Notes under the pieces: model-generated | What the model was told of the DNA's origin: nothing | Seen by the model: the letters and a program-made list of their open reading frames with translations, nothing else | The model's database searches: none | Made by a program: the position numbers and the translations under genes | Assembly: GCF_002899945.2 (NCBI RefSeq) | Contig: NZ_PPEG02000002.1 | Coordinates: 248,001 to 312,000 of the forward strand | Reading direction: 5' to 3' | Source: Chryseobacterium viscerum | Lineage (GTDB): Bacteria; Bacteroidota; Bacteroidia; Flavobacteriales; Weeksellaceae | DNA length: 64,000 nucleotides | Part shown: piece by piece, positions 8,408 to 17,864 of the stretch | Position numbering within the stretch: position 1 is the stretch's first letter | Layout of the letters: every line of letters begins with the position of its first letter

Positions 8408-10654
8408 ATGAAAATAACAAAAATAGCCGCAGCATTTCTAGTCATGGTATTCAGTGGAAAAATGATGGCGCAGGAAGCAGAAAAACAGCTGTTGATAAAA
8501 GATGCCGATGATAAATTTCCGATCGCGGATGTTTTAGTAAAATATGACCACGGAAACAGCCATACCCACACAGGAACAGACGGTACATTTGCCATTCCTG
8601 TAAAATCTCTTCCTGATACTCTTGTGATCAGTCGTCAGGGATATGATGAGGTAAAATGGGTAGTCGCCAATGATGAAGATAAAAATAAAGTTATTTTTTT
8701 ACAGCATAAGCCGTTTCAGATTTCTGAAGTAGCCATCAATCACAGTTCCTTTTTATCAGCCATTACCAAAGTAGATCTGAACAAATTTCCGGTAAGCTCT
8801 GCGCAGGATCTGCTGAGAAAAGTTCCCGGGTTGTTTATTGCACAACATGCTGGGGGAGGAAAGGCTGAACAGCTTTTCTTAAGAGGATTTGATGCCGATC
8901 ACGGTACCGATGTAAGTGTGAATGTAGACGGAATGCCGGTAAATATTGTTTCTCATGCCCATGGCCAGGGATATTCGGACTTACACTTTGTCATTCCTGA
9001 AACCGTTAATAATATTGATTTCGGAAAAGGAGCCTATTATATGGATCGGGGAGATTTTAATACGGCAGGATATGTAGATTTTCAGACGTACAATGGGTTG
9101 AAAAACAGCATGATCAAACTGGAAGGAGGATCTTTTAATTCAAAAAGAGTGCTGGGGATGTTCAATATTCTGCATGATGATCTCGGGAGAAAAAATGCCT
9201 ATATAGCAGCAGAATACAACTATACAGACGGGCCTTTCGATGTAAAACAGAACTTCAACAGAGTCAATATCTTTGGGAAATACAATCAATGGCTTACCGA
9301 TAAAGACTATTTTAATATCCAGTTTTCAACATTCAATTCTTCATGGAATGCTTCCGGGCAGATTCCAGAACGTGCCGTAGATGAAGGAATCATCGGAAGA
9401 TGGGGGAGTATAGACCCTACAGAAGGTGGGAAAACATCCAGAACAAATCTGCAGATGAATTTTAAACATATCATTTCTCAATCCGAACAGATTGATGCCA
9501 TGGCTTTCTATTCAAAGTATAATTTCAATCTGTATTCCGATTTTACCTTTAATTTAAAAGATAAAGATCACGGCGATGAAATTCAGCAGACCGACGGAAG
9601 AAATATTTACGGAGCCGAAGTAAAATATACAAAGACTTTTTCCCTTGCCAACAGCTCTTTGAACTGGACTTCAGGAATAGGATTAAGAAATGACGATATT
9701 AATACTTTACAGCTGAATCATGTCTACCACAGAGACCTGCTGCTTGACAGGTTATCAGATGTGACAGGAACGGAAACCAATCTTCATGCCTATTCAGGTT
9801 TGATCTGGAAAACCGGAAAATGGACCATCAATCCGGCTTTGAGAGTAGATCATTTTATCTTTAATATGCATAATCTTTTGGATGTGGAGCAATTGCCGTC
9901 CGGACAATCCAAAGAAGCGACAAGAGTGAGTCCAAAATTGAATTTCTCTTATGCCCAAAATGATAACGTAATGTGGTTCCTGAAAACAGGGATGGGCTTT
10001 CACTCCAATGACCTGAGAGTAGTGGTTCCTAATAAAAACGAAAATACTCTTCCTTATTCTATTGGAGCAGATTTTGGGGTAAGACTGCATCCTTTCAAAT
10101 CGTTGATCATTACGCCAGCTTTATGGTATATGGATCTTCAACAGGAGTTTGTATACGTTGGGGATGATGCTGTGGTAGAGCCTTCCGGGAAATCGAGACG
10201 TTTCGGAGCAGATCTTGGCGTTCGTTTCCAGCCATTAGAAAACTTTTATCTGAATGCTGATATCAATTATTCCCATGCCAGATTTGTGGAAGAAGAAAAA
10301 GGTCAGGACTATGTTCCGCTGGCGCCTGTAGTAACCAGTACAGGATCTGTAAACTGGGATTTCCTGAATGGCTTTTCTTTAGGACTTCAGTACCGATATC
10401 TTGGTGCAAGACCAGCAGTGGAAGATAACCGTATCAGAACCAAAGCTTACTTTGTGAATGATCTTATGCTTTCTTACAACCGTCAGAAGTGGGGAGCCAA
10501 TATTCAGGTCAACAACCTTTTCAATGTACAATGGAATGAAGCCCAGTTTGCAACAGAAACCCAATTAAAAGGAGAAGCAGAACCTATCACAGACCTTACC
10601 TACACACCGGGAAGTCCCTTTGGAGTAAGAGTAGGAGTGTATTATAAGTTCTAA
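8408..10654 (+). CDS. TonB-dependent outer-membrane receptor (urease-linked, likely nickel)
   Basis: The protein has 748 aa: a signal peptide (about 1-22), a carboxypeptidase-regulatory-like domain (about 27-105), a plug (about 115-235, with LLRKVPGLFIAQHAGGGKAE) and a 22-strand barrel ending GVRVGVYYKF with the terminal Phe expected for outer-membrane insertion. The plug carries a His-rich HAHGQGYSDLHF stretch. It imports a substrate across the outer membrane using TonB energy. Nickel or a nickel chelate is inferred from the adjacent nickel permease and urease genes; the sequence alone does not prove the substrate. Confidence 0.88.
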   Translation: MKITKIAAAFLVMVFSGKMMAQEAEKQLLIKDADDKFPIADVLVKYDHGNSHTHTGTDGTFAIPVKSLPDTLVISRQGYDEVKWVVANDEDKNKVIFLQHKPFQISEVAINHSSFLSAITKVDLNKFPVSSAQDLLRKVPGLFIAQHAGGGKAEQLFLRGFDADHGTDVSVNVDGMPVNIVSHAHGQGYSDLHFVIPETVNNIDFGKGAYYMDRGDFNTAGYVDFQTYNGLKNSMIKLEGGSFNSKRVLGMFNILHDDLGRKNAYIAAEYNYTDGPFDVKQNFNRVNIFGKYNQWLTDKDYFNIQFSTFNSSWNASGQIPERAVDEGIIGRWGSIDPTEGGKTSRTNLQMNFKHIISQSEQIDAMAFYSKYNFNLYSDFTFNLKDKDHGDEIQQTDGRNIYGAEVKYTKTFSLANSSLNWTSGIGLRNDDINTLQLNHVYHRDLLLDRLSDVTGTETNLHAYSGLIWKTGKWTINPALRVDHFIFNMHNLLDVEQLPSGQSKEATRVSPKLNFSYAQNDNVMWFLKTGMGFHSNDLRVVVPNKNENTLPYSIGADFGVRLHPFKSLIITPALWYMDLQQEFVYVGDDAVVEPSGKSRRFGADLGVRFQPLENFYLNADINYSHARFVEEEKGQDYVPLAPVVTSTGSVNWDFLNGFSLGLQYRYLGARPAVEDNRIRTKAYFVNDLMLSYNRQKWGANIQVNNLFNVQWNEAQFATETQLKGEAEPITDLTYTPGSPFGVRVGVYYKF

Positions 10655-10820
10655 GTGAGAGAGTTTGAGGGTAAAAGAGTGAGAGCGTATAAGGGTTTGA
10701 GAGAGGTGACTGCGGGATACGGGGTATTCTTTTGCAATTTTGCTTTTTCGCCCTTCTCAGCCGATTCAGTATTGAGTCTTAAAAATATTTTGTATAACTT
10801 TAAATAATCATAACAAGGAT
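10655..10820 (+). repeat. Low-complexity spacer before AraC gene
   Basis: The GTGAGAGAGTTTGAGGG-type purine runs resemble the other spacers of the urease island. The last 60 bases are AT-rich and should hold the promoter of the AraC gene, but no full -33/-7 pair is present. Confidence 0.3.
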
Positions 10821-11711
10821 ATGGAAGTTCTATCCAATTTTCAATATAAAAAGCTTTTTCTACCGAATATCACGGACAAGATATTAGCCAATAATGCTGA
10901 TCTGCAGCTGTATCGGATAGAAAACTATCTTAAAGGGATTCTAATGCCGGTGATTCCGTACCGTACAACGTTTAATTTTATTATTTTCGTTACCAACGGC
11001 CATATCAGACAATATCTTGAAAATAAAGAATATCACGCAGAGAAAGGAGGGGTTATCTTTATAAAACAAGGGACCATTACAGCAACAGTCGAATTATCTG
11101 ACGATATCGAAGGCTTCTTCCTTGCCTATGAAAATAATATTCTGTCCGAACAGGAACTGCCTAAACATAAAAGCAGTATTTTCTTCATGACTCCATTTCT
11201 GAATCTTGACAGCCTCACCTATGGTACCATTACACAGCTTCTCCCGATTATGGAGCAGGAATTATGGTTGAATAACCTCAATGTCAATGATGTAGTAGTC
11301 ACCATGCTTCATCTTATTTTAATCAAGATTCTGAGTACAGATTCTGATACCCATCATAAATCTGCGACACGTCCTATGGAACTGTCTCTTCAGTTTCGGG
11401 ATCTTTTGTTTAAATATCATGTGGTGGAAAAACGGGTGGCATTTTATGCTGATAAACTCTCTGTGACAGAAAGCTATCTGAATAAATGTGTAAAAGGCGT
11501 AACTCAGAAGTCACCCAAACAATGGATCAATGAAATTGATATCAATTACAGCAAGGCACTTCTTCATTCCAGTAAAGATATCGCGGAGATCGCTTATGAG
11601 CTGAATTTTCATACAGCCTCCCATTTTACCCAGCTTTTCAAAAAAATTGCAGGGATTACTCCGAAGGAATACAGAACCCAGTTTTTGAACAATAATAGAA
11701 TATCTGTGTAG
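10821..11711 (+). CDS. AraC-family transcriptional regulator
   Basis: The protein has 296 aa, with an N-terminal cupin-like sensor (about 1-165) and a C-terminal double helix-turn-helix (about 195-290). The second HTH is recognisable as IAEIAYELNFHTASHFTQLF followed by KKIAGITPKEYR. It lies directly downstream of the urease/nickel island on the same strand. Control of that island is possible but unproven, and such orphan AraC proteins often control nearby divergent genes. Confidence 0.88.
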   Translation: MEVLSNFQYKKLFLPNITDKILANNADLQLYRIENYLKGILMPVIPYRTTFNFIIFVTNGHIRQYLENKEYHAEKGGVIFIKQGTITATVELSDDIEGFFLAYENNILSEQELPKHKSSIFFMTPFLNLDSLTYGTITQLLPIMEQELWLNNLNVNDVVVTMLHLILIKILSTDSDTHHKSATRPMELSLQFRDLLFKYHVVEKRVAFYADKLSVTESYLNKCVKGVTQKSPKQWINEIDINYSKALLHSSKDIAEIAYELNFHTASHFTQLFKKIAGITPKEYRTQFLNNNRISV

Positions 11712-11817
11712 TAAGGCTGGAGGCGGGATGTAAGATGCTGGAAGCAATGAGGTGCAAATATTTGTCAATAGAATGAATTAAAACTTCCATCTCCCAGCTT
11801 CCATTCTTCCACCCTCC
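11712..11817. repeat. Convergent spacer with imperfect inverted purine/pyrimidine arms
   Basis: Between the AraC stop and the topoisomerase stop, a purine-rich arm (GGCTGGAGGCGGGATG...) faces a pyrimidine-rich arm (CTTCCATCTCCCAGCTTCC...). They could pair imperfectly and may act as a bidirectional transcription end. The GGAAGCTGG/CCAGCTTCC words fit the same degenerate spacer family as elsewhere in the island. Confidence 0.4.
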
Positions 11818-12924
11818 CTACATTCTCTCGTTTTCAAGAATTTTGAGAACCAGTTTTTCCTCTCTAGTCAGATCAGTTTTCCCGTCATTCTCTTCAATGA
11901 CTTCCAGTTCATCAAGATATTTTTTGATGGTATTGTTTTCGTAAAGATTGATAACTAAAGGGTGAACGTAGTATTTTCTGCATACAGCTGTTGTATTTCC
12001 CAAATGCTCAGCAACAATATCAAGCGCTTCTTTTACCTTCTTTTTATATTGGGTGTTATTTTCTGCATACCCTATTTCTTTAAAAGCAATAAGAGCGCTT
12101 ACCGTTCCAGACCAGGTTCTGAAATCCTTAGCGGTAAAATCTTCACCACTGAGCTCTTTAATATAATCATTCACCATCCCGGAATCTATAGAGTGGAGAT
12201 TTCCTTCATCATCAAAATACTGGAAAAGTTCTTTCCCCGGAATATCTTTACACTTCTGAACAAGCCTTGACAATCTTTTACTCCGAAGATCAATACGATG
12301 CATAATCCCTTTTTTCCCTTTAAAAGAAAAAGTGATTTTCTGCCCATTCACCTTCACATGTTTGCCTTTCAAAGTCGTCAGGCCAAAAGAACCATATAGT
12401 TTTTCATAAATGGCATTGCCGATACGGATGTTGGTTCTCTGCATAAGGCTTACAATTAAAGCCAGAATTTTCCGCTTCTCAAAATTTCGCACAGCAAGAT
12501 CCTGTTCTACTTGCAGCCGGATGTCCGGTAATGCATATCCGAACTGAAGCATTCTGTAAAATTTCGTATGATTTCTTAAAGCGTTCCAAAGAGGATGGTA
12601 ACGGTATTGTTTCCTTTGCTTGGTATCAAAACCTGTTGCCTGCAGATGTCCGTTTTCCAAGGCACAGATCCATACATTTTCCCAGGCAGGCGGAATCACC
12701 AGCTTGTTGATTCTTGTAATTTCCTCCTTATTACTTATTTTTTTTCCTTCCTTATAATAGGAATATTTTTTGCCGGTTTTCTTACGGATGATTCCGGTGG
12801 TTTCCGCATCGGTGGTATATACAAGATGTACCGCCTTTGCAGAAGCTTCCGGATCCTTCATGATTTTAACAATTTTTGAAGGCTTCAGGTGAGAAATGAT
12901 CTCCAGATCTGTATTCTTCTCCAT
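11818..12924 (-). CDS. DNA topoisomerase IB (eukaryotic/poxvirus type)
   Basis: The enzyme relaxes supercoils by nicking one strand through a 3'-phosphotyrosine. It has 368 aa, with an N-terminal domain (LVIPPAWENVWI), then a catalytic domain carrying TNIRIGNAIYEKLYGSFGLTTL, the KDFRTWSGT element and the active-site region VCRKYYVHP (Y318/Y319). All landmarks of bacterial topoisomerase IB are present. It is followed on the same strand upstream by two small membrane-protein genes that may be co-transcribed. Confidence 0.93.
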   Translation of the reverse strand: MEKNTDLEIISHLKPSKIVKIMKDPEASAKAVHLVYTTDAETTGIIRKKTGKKYSYYKEGKKISNKEEITRINKLVIPPAWENVWICALENGHLQATGFDTKQRKQYRYHPLWNALRNHTKFYRMLQFGYALPDIRLQVEQDLAVRNFEKRKILALIVSLMQRTNIRIGNAIYEKLYGSFGLTTLKGKHVKVNGQKITFSFKGKKGIMHRIDLRSKRLSRLVQKCKDIPGKELFQYFDDEGNLHSIDSGMVNDYIKELSGEDFTAKDFRTWSGTVSALIAFKEIGYAENNTQYKKKVKEALDIVAEHLGNTTAVCRKYYVHPLVINLYENNTIKKYLDELEVIEENDGKTDLTREEKLVLKILENERM

Positions 12925-12933
12925 AAAGCATGG

Positions 12934-13101
12934 TTAGGAGTTTTTACCCCTCGAAAATATCAGTAAAAGAATCACTACTATCGCACAGACTAGGATGATT
13001 CCCCACCACATTCCTGCCTTAAAAATTGTTTCTACTGCCTCACAGCTTGTTAACATCAACAAGCATAATATCGTAATACTGTATAAGCTTAATTTTTTCA
13101 T
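12934..13101 (-). CDS. Small lipoprotein/membrane peptide, 55 aa
   Basis: This small gene begins MKKLSLYSITILCLL, has a lipobox LTSC (Cys20) and a second hydrophobic segment (about residues 31-49) ending with a positively charged RGKNS tail. It is likely a lipidated or double-spanning small inner-membrane protein. It lies 9 bp upstream of the topoisomerase gene and 27 bp downstream of the DUF6526 gene, all on the minus strand, so the three may form an operon. Function is unknown. Confidence 0.65.
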   Translation of the reverse strand: MKKLSLYSITILCLLMLTSCEAVETIFKAGMWWGIILVCAIVVILLLIFSRGKNS

Positions 13102-13128
13102 AGGTATATATTTGTTTGAGTGTGTTGG

Positions 13129-13566
13129 TTAAATTCTCAGCCGATCAGCTCTCCAGTTTTTAATAGACCTTTTAATTTCGTCTCCTGATATGTTTTCATG
13201 AAGAGCCCTGTATAAAAGCTCCTTGAATTCATCATCATTGGCAAATCTCAATGCGGCAATCTGGCCAAATCTTAATTTTTCAACAATTTCATCCGATCTT
13301 TTATTGAAGATTTCGAAATATCGTTGTTTAAACTCCAGAATCACCATACGGTTTTGAAGTCCCAGTGCATAATGCTGCCGTGTCATAAATGCCAGGTAGA
13401 AGAGCAGAAAGATGACAATAGAAAACAGAATCCAGGTTAGCTTATTTTCCGGATCATCCCAGATTTTATAAATTCCAAAAATCTCTAATATGATGAGTAA
13501 AGGAAGATAAATAAAATGATGAGGTGGATAAAATTTCCTGTGATTATTGTAATTCTGCTGTTTCAT
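13129..13566 (-). CDS. DUF6526-like membrane protein
   Basis: The protein has 145 aa, with two transmembrane helices (about 18-38 and 43-62) after a basic, aromatic N-terminus (NHRKFYPPHHFI), then a soluble helical domain containing ALGLQNRMVILEFKQRYFE. This matches the Bacteroidota family DUF6526 as I remember it. The function is unknown. Confidence 0.7.
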   Translation of the reverse strand: MKQQNYNNHRKFYPPHHFIYLPLLIILEIFGIYKIWDDPENKLTWILFSIVIFLLFYLAFMTRQHYALGLQNRMVILEFKQRYFEIFNKRSDEIVEKLRFGQIAALRFANDDEFKELLYRALHENISGDEIKRSIKNWRADRLRI

Positions 13567-13841
13567 AAGAAATAATGCATCAATAATCTTTCCAAAATTT
13601 ATTATTTTGATAATAAATGATTATTTGTGGTAGGTAAAGTAGATGAATTGTGAGATTTTTATATTAAATTTTCCATTATAAATCCATATCATTTATATTT
13701 CAATATTGTAAGAGTGTTTGTTATGGTGTCTTTAAAAAGTATTCCTTTAAAAAAGAACAGATTATTAAGGAAAATAGGGGATATATTTAATCTGCCGACA
13801 TCATATTTTTCGTAACTTTCGGTGTTTAAAAAAGAAAAAGA

Positions 13842-15611
13842 ATGACTTCAAAGGAAAAAGTTGCTGCGCTTCGTGAAGAAATGCAGAAAAATAATGTTGA
13901 TGCATTTATAGTATATTCTGCAGACCCGCATATGAGCGAATATCTTCCTGAACAATGGCAGGAGAGAGCTTGGTTATCAGGTTTCTTAGGTTCCGCCGGT
14001 TTTGCGGTAGTTACCAAAGACAAAGCTGGACTTTGGACAGACGGAAGATACTTTACACAAGCAGCTATTGAGCTGGATGGTTCAGGAATCGACCTTTTCA
14101 AGGACGGTATGGAAGGTACTCCTAATTATATCGACTGGATTATTTCAGAAATCCCTGCAGGTGGTAAAGTGGCGGTAAATGCTTTGGCAGCTTCTAATGC
14201 CAACTGGGAACTGCTTACTCAAAAATTTAATTCAAAAAATATTACGCTGGTAGATTCTCCGCTTTTAACAGAAGTTTGGAAAGAAAGAGGAACTCCATCT
14301 GCCAACCCAATCTTTGTACATCCGGTAGAAAGAGCTGGTAAATCGGTATCTGATAAACTTTCTGCCATCCGTCAGAAAATGGAAGAGCAGGAAGCTACTG
14401 TACACATTATATCAAGTTTGGATGATGTAGCATGGACATTGAATCTGAGAGGAAGCGATGTAGAAAGTAATCCTGTATTTTTAGGATATATCGTAATTAC
14501 TAAAAACGATGCTGTTCTATTCACGGGATTAGAAAAAATGGAAGTGGGGGCCAGAAAACAAATGGATGACTCCTTTGTAAAAATGATGCCTTACGAAGAA
14601 TTCTACAATTTTCTGAAGACATTCAAGAATGAAAAAGTATTGGTTTCTCCAAATACCAACCAACAGATTTTTGCAACATTAAAAGCCGAAAACCAGTTTA
14701 TCAAAGCTCCGGTTCCTGGTAATCTGATGAAAGCCCAGAAAAATGAGGCTGAGCTGGAAGGTTTCAGAACCGTAATGGTAAGAGACGGGGTTGCGATGGT
14801 AAAATTCCTTTATTGGTTAACGCACAATGCAGGAAAAGAAACTATGAATGAATATTCTATCGGACAGAAACTGAAAGGTTTCCGTGCAGAAGGAGAAAAT
14901 TTTGTAGGAGAAAGTTTCGGTTCTATCATAGGATATAAAGATAATGGTGCGATCATGCACTATTCTGCCAAAAAAGAAGGAAGCAAGGAAGTGACCAATG
15001 AGGCTACCATCCTGGTAGATTCAGGAGGTCAGTATCTTGAGGGAACTACAGATATTACAAGAACTTTTGCATTAGGAACGCCTTCTGAAGAGTTTAAAAG
15101 AAATTCAACATTGGTATTACAGGGATTAATCCGTCTATCCATGGTGAAATTCCCGAAAGGAACAAAAGGAGTGCATCTTGATGCCATTGCGAGACTTCCG
15201 TTATGGATGGAAGGAAAAGATTTCAACCACGGAACAGGGCATGGGGTAGGAAGCTTCATGAATGTACATGAAGGGCCGCAGAATATCAGAAAAGATCTGA
15301 ATCCTCAGGATCTTCTACCAGGAATGGTTTGTTCAAATGAGCCCGGGTATTATCTTGAAGGGCACTATGGAATCCGTCATGAAAACCTGATCGCAGTAAA
15401 AGAAGCCGAAAAAACAATTCACGGAACATTCTATGAATTTGAAACGCTTACATTCTGCCCATTCTTCAAAGATACAGTGGCAAAAGAAATTCTTTCAGAA
15501 AGTGAAATTGCATGGTTGAATGGTTACCATAAGACCTGTGAGGAAAAACTAGGTCCTTACCTGGAAGGAGAAGTTAAAGAATGGTTCTTACAACTGGTAA
15601 GCCCTCTTTAA
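13842..15611 (+). CDS. Xaa-Pro aminopeptidase (aminopeptidase P, M24B)
   Basis: The enzyme removes an N-terminal residue preceding proline. It has 589 aa and the three-domain layout of the long (eukaryote-like) aminopeptidase P: two creatinase-like N-terminal domains (about 1-310) and a pita-bread catalytic domain (about 315-560). Metal ligands are visible as D393 in VDSGGQY, D404 in TTDITRTF, H467 in GTGHGVGSF, and Glu in NEPGYYLEGHYGIRHENL. There is no signal peptide, so it is cytoplasmic. A weak -7-like box, TAACTTTC, lies 22 bp before the start. Confidence 0.93.
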   Translation: MTSKEKVAALREEMQKNNVDAFIVYSADPHMSEYLPEQWQERAWLSGFLGSAGFAVVTKDKAGLWTDGRYFTQAAIELDGSGIDLFKDGMEGTPNYIDWIISEIPAGGKVAVNALAASNANWELLTQKFNSKNITLVDSPLLTEVWKERGTPSANPIFVHPVERAGKSVSDKLSAIRQKMEEQEATVHIISSLDDVAWTLNLRGSDVESNPVFLGYIVITKNDAVLFTGLEKMEVGARKQMDDSFVKMMPYEEFYNFLKTFKNEKVLVSPNTNQQIFATLKAENQFIKAPVPGNLMKAQKNEAELEGFRTVMVRDGVAMVKFLYWLTHNAGKETMNEYSIGQKLKGFRAEGENFVGESFGSIIGYKDNGAIMHYSAKKEGSKEVTNEATILVDSGGQYLEGTTDITRTFALGTPSEEFKRNSTLVLQGLIRLSMVKFPKGTKGVHLDAIARLPLWMEGKDFNHGTGHGVGSFMNVHEGPQNIRKDLNPQDLLPGMVCSNEPGYYLEGHYGIRHENLIAVKEAEKTIHGTFYEFETLTFCPFFKDTVAKEILSESEIAWLNGYHKTCEEKLGPYLEGEVKEWFLQLVSPL

Positions 15612-15699
15612 TAAAGTGAATCAGGGTGAAAGTGAATGACAATCATAACTTTAAACCTTGAGCTTTAAACAATAAACAGAATATTGTTAGATAAACTAA

Positions 15700-15733
15700 A
15701 GTCCTGTAAGGTATTTCCTGCAGGGCTTTTTTT
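15700..15733 (+). terminator. Rho-independent terminator
   Basis: The stem AGTCCTGTA / TGCAGGGCT (with two G-T pairs) is followed by seven T. It lies about 90 bp after the aminopeptidase P stop. Confidence 0.8.
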
Positions 15734-15869
15734 GTTTACACAACCGTATTTTTACGGATAAAAGTTTAGGGATTACCCTGATTGATAAAAACCGGGACTG
15801 ACCTATCTTTGTTACAACAAAACATCATTCATATCTTCATAAATAACTCAAGTAAATTCAAAACGGTAG

Positions 15870-15898
15870 ATCATCTCGTCCTGAGATGATTTTTTTTT
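15870..15898 (+). terminator. Second rho-independent terminator-like hairpin
   Basis: A perfect stem ATCATCTC / GAGATGAT with a five-base loop is followed by a T-run. It is about 260 bp downstream of the previous gene, so it may terminate an unseen short transcript or act as a backup. Confidence 0.7.
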
Positions 15899-15912
15899 GT
15901 TGTTAATTGAAA

Positions 15913-15945
15913 TTGGCCAGACATATTTGAGTAAGTCTCAAAATT
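15913..15945. promoter_or_regulatory. Candidate regulator site shared with 20344-20366
   Basis: The words TTGGCCAGACATAT and AAGTCTCAAAATT recur as TTTGCCGGACATAT and AGTCTCAAATT upstream of the AraC gene near 20.2 kb, in the opposite order. This could be a binding site of that AraC regulator or a relic of shared ancestry. Confidence 0.3.
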
Positions 15946-16219
15946 AAGCTAGCACAAAAAAATATTTAAATTGATTTATATAAAAAAGGCAGAGAATCTA
16001 TCAGGAAATCTTATTCTTAAGTATGGTAAGACATTGACAAAGTCGGATATGAAGTTATATGGTTATGCATGAGCTTAGAAAGAATCAATGAAATTGATTC
16101 CGCCTTTGCCCTCTTTACATTAAGACTCTGCAAAAATTAAAACTTTGCGTTTATAAAGCATATTGCCTCCTTCTTTTTATCTATTTTCGTAGTTCATTAT
16201 AATCCCTTTACTTTTAAGA

Positions 16220-16789
16220 ATGATGGTACATGATTATTTTCGAAGCTTTAATCTGTTTTCAGATGATGAAATTGAAGAGCTTTTGCAGCTTTTCGAAATC
16301 AGGAAAGTACATAAAAATGATTATTTCATACGGGAAGGCGAGCGATGCCGGGAAGTGGGCTTTATAAAATCCGGAATTTTCAGGTCTTTCTACATTTCTG
16401 ACGATGGGAAAGATATGACCTATTGTTTCAGGTTTCCCAATACGATGATTGCTGCCTACTCATCATTTATTTCAGGATGTCTCAGTAAAGAAAATATGCA
16501 GGCCATCAATGACGCAGAGCTGATGATCCTGAAAAAAGAAAAGATGGATACCCTTATTCAGGATAACCTGAACTGGACCAAATTTTTGAAAATCATTGCA
16601 GAACAGGAATATCTTGAGCTTGAAAATAGATTTTTTCAGCTTCAAAGAGACACAGCCACCCAACGATATACTGCGCTTATTAAAAACTATCCCGACTATA
16701 TCCAGAAAATTCCACTGCAGTATTTATCCTCTTACCTCGGGATTACACAGCGGCATTTGAGCCGGATCCGGAAGGAGATTACTTTTTAG
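16220..16789 (+). CDS. Crp/Fnr-family transcriptional regulator
   Basis: The protein has 189 aa. It has a cyclic-nucleotide-binding-like beta-roll (about 15-110, with YFIREGERCREVGFIKSGIF) and a short C-terminal winged HTH (SSYLGITQRHLSRIRKE). This is the small Bacteroidota Crp type. It lacks the usual Arg of a cAMP pocket, as far as the motif can be read, so the ligand is unknown. It is followed within 52 bp by two oxidoreductase-like genes on the same strand that it probably controls. Confidence 0.87.
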   Translation: MMVHDYFRSFNLFSDDEIEELLQLFEIRKVHKNDYFIREGERCREVGFIKSGIFRSFYISDDGKDMTYCFRFPNTMIAAYSSFISGCLSKENMQAINDAELMILKKEKMDTLIQDNLNWTKFLKIIAEQEYLELENRFFQLQRDTATQRYTALIKNYPDYIQKIPLQYLSSYLGITQRHLSRIRKEITF

Positions 16790-16841
16790 ACATTTGTCCT
16801 GTTGATTGGAACAGGAGCGCTCTACTTTTGTTAAAAAAATT

Positions 16842-17864
16842 ATGGAGCAAAATATTCTGATTATCGGAGGAAACGGATTGGTGGGTAAAACGATTGCTAG
16901 AATACTGCAGTCAAGAAATCCTCATGTCACCGTTTTTATTGGGGGAAGAAAAGGAGGTAAAACAGATAAAGATCTGAAGATTGATGTTACAGATCCCTCT
17001 TCGTTTAAAGCCATTTCCGACAAAAAAATAAACCTCATCATTCTTTCTGTGAATGATAAAGAAGATCACATTCTTCGTTTCGCTATCGATCACAAAATAG
17101 ATTATCTTGATATTACAAAACCTACCCCGGCTTTGGTTAAAGCCTATGATATTGCCGGAAAAGCAGATGTAAACAGCAGGATTGTATTCAGCTCCGGCTG
17201 GATGGGCGGGATTGTCCCGGGATTGGTGAATGTCCTTTCGGATTCGGGTGATATTAATGAAGTAAAGCTCTTTGTATATTATTCGGTTAAAGATCTGGCA
17301 GGAGAGAGTTCTGCCCACTTTATGGCAGAAAATGTAGCGGTTCCTTTTGTGCATTACAAGAATGATAAACCAGTTTCTATCAGACATTTTTTAGATACAG
17401 AAGACTTCCATTTTTCCTTTGGAATAGGAAAGAGAAATGCCTATAATTTTGATGTCCCTGATCTGTATATCCTCAACAAAGTAGAACGAATTTCCGATGT
17501 ACATGTGAAAATGACTTATAATTCAAAATTTATTACCTGGTTGCTTGGGGCATTTCAATATGTAAGAATCTATAATATCTTATCTTTAAAGGAGAGAAAA
17601 ATGATTTTTGGATCGAGCGGAAATGGGGATCAGGCGGTCTTTGAAATTGTAGTCGACGATCAGTCCGGACAAAAGAAACTGAGTTTGCAGAGTGTAAAAG
17701 GTCAGGCAGAACTGACTGCTTTATCTGCGGTTCTGCATGTGGAAGAACTCTTTAGAAACCTTCATGAAAATAAAATATATTTTAGTCATCAGCTGCATGA
17801 GCCCTCATCATTGCTGGCACAGCTTCATGCCTATGATTCTATTAATATCAATGTAACACAATGA
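16842..17864 (+). CDS. Saccharopine dehydrogenase-like NAD(P)-binding protein
   Basis: The protein has 340 aa from the ATG giving MEQNILIIGGNG; a TTG 36 bases upstream is a less likely start. A Rossmann fold opens with IIGGNGLVGKTIAR. The rest resembles saccharopine-dehydrogenase-like reductases of unknown substrate, with SSGWMGGIVPGLVNVL in the middle. No signal peptide or membrane helix is clear. Its stop overlaps the next start (ATGA), so the pair is coupled. Confidence 0.75.
   Translation: MEQNILIIGGNGLVGKTIARILQSRNPHVTVFIGGRKGGKTDKDLKIDVTDPSSFKAISDKKINLIILSVNDKEDHILRFAIDHKIDYLDITKPTPALVKAYDIAGKADVNSRIVFSSGWMGGIVPGLVNVLSDSGDINEVKLFVYYSVKDLAGESSAHFMAENVAVPFVHYKNDKPVSIRHFLDTEDFHFSFGIGKRNAYNFDVPDLYILNKVERISDVHVKMTYNSKFITWLLGAFQYVRIYNILSLKERKMIFGSSGNGDQAVFEIVVDDQSGQKKLSLQSVKGQAELTALSAVLHVEELFRNLHENKIYFSHQLHEPSSLLAQLHAYDSININVTQ

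Larger units (their letters stand above)
15612..16219 (+). other. 608-bp gene-free stretch
   Basis: It holds two rho-independent terminator-like hairpins (annotated separately), an inverted repeat GAATCAAT-GAA-ATTGATTC at 16082-16100, and a TTGGCCAGACATAT / AAGTCTCAAAATT pair at 15913-15945 that recurs upstream of the AraC gene at 20 kb. The first 60 bases include an inverted relative of the spacer core found at 7170 and 8265. No open frame with coding character was seen. Confidence 0.5.
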
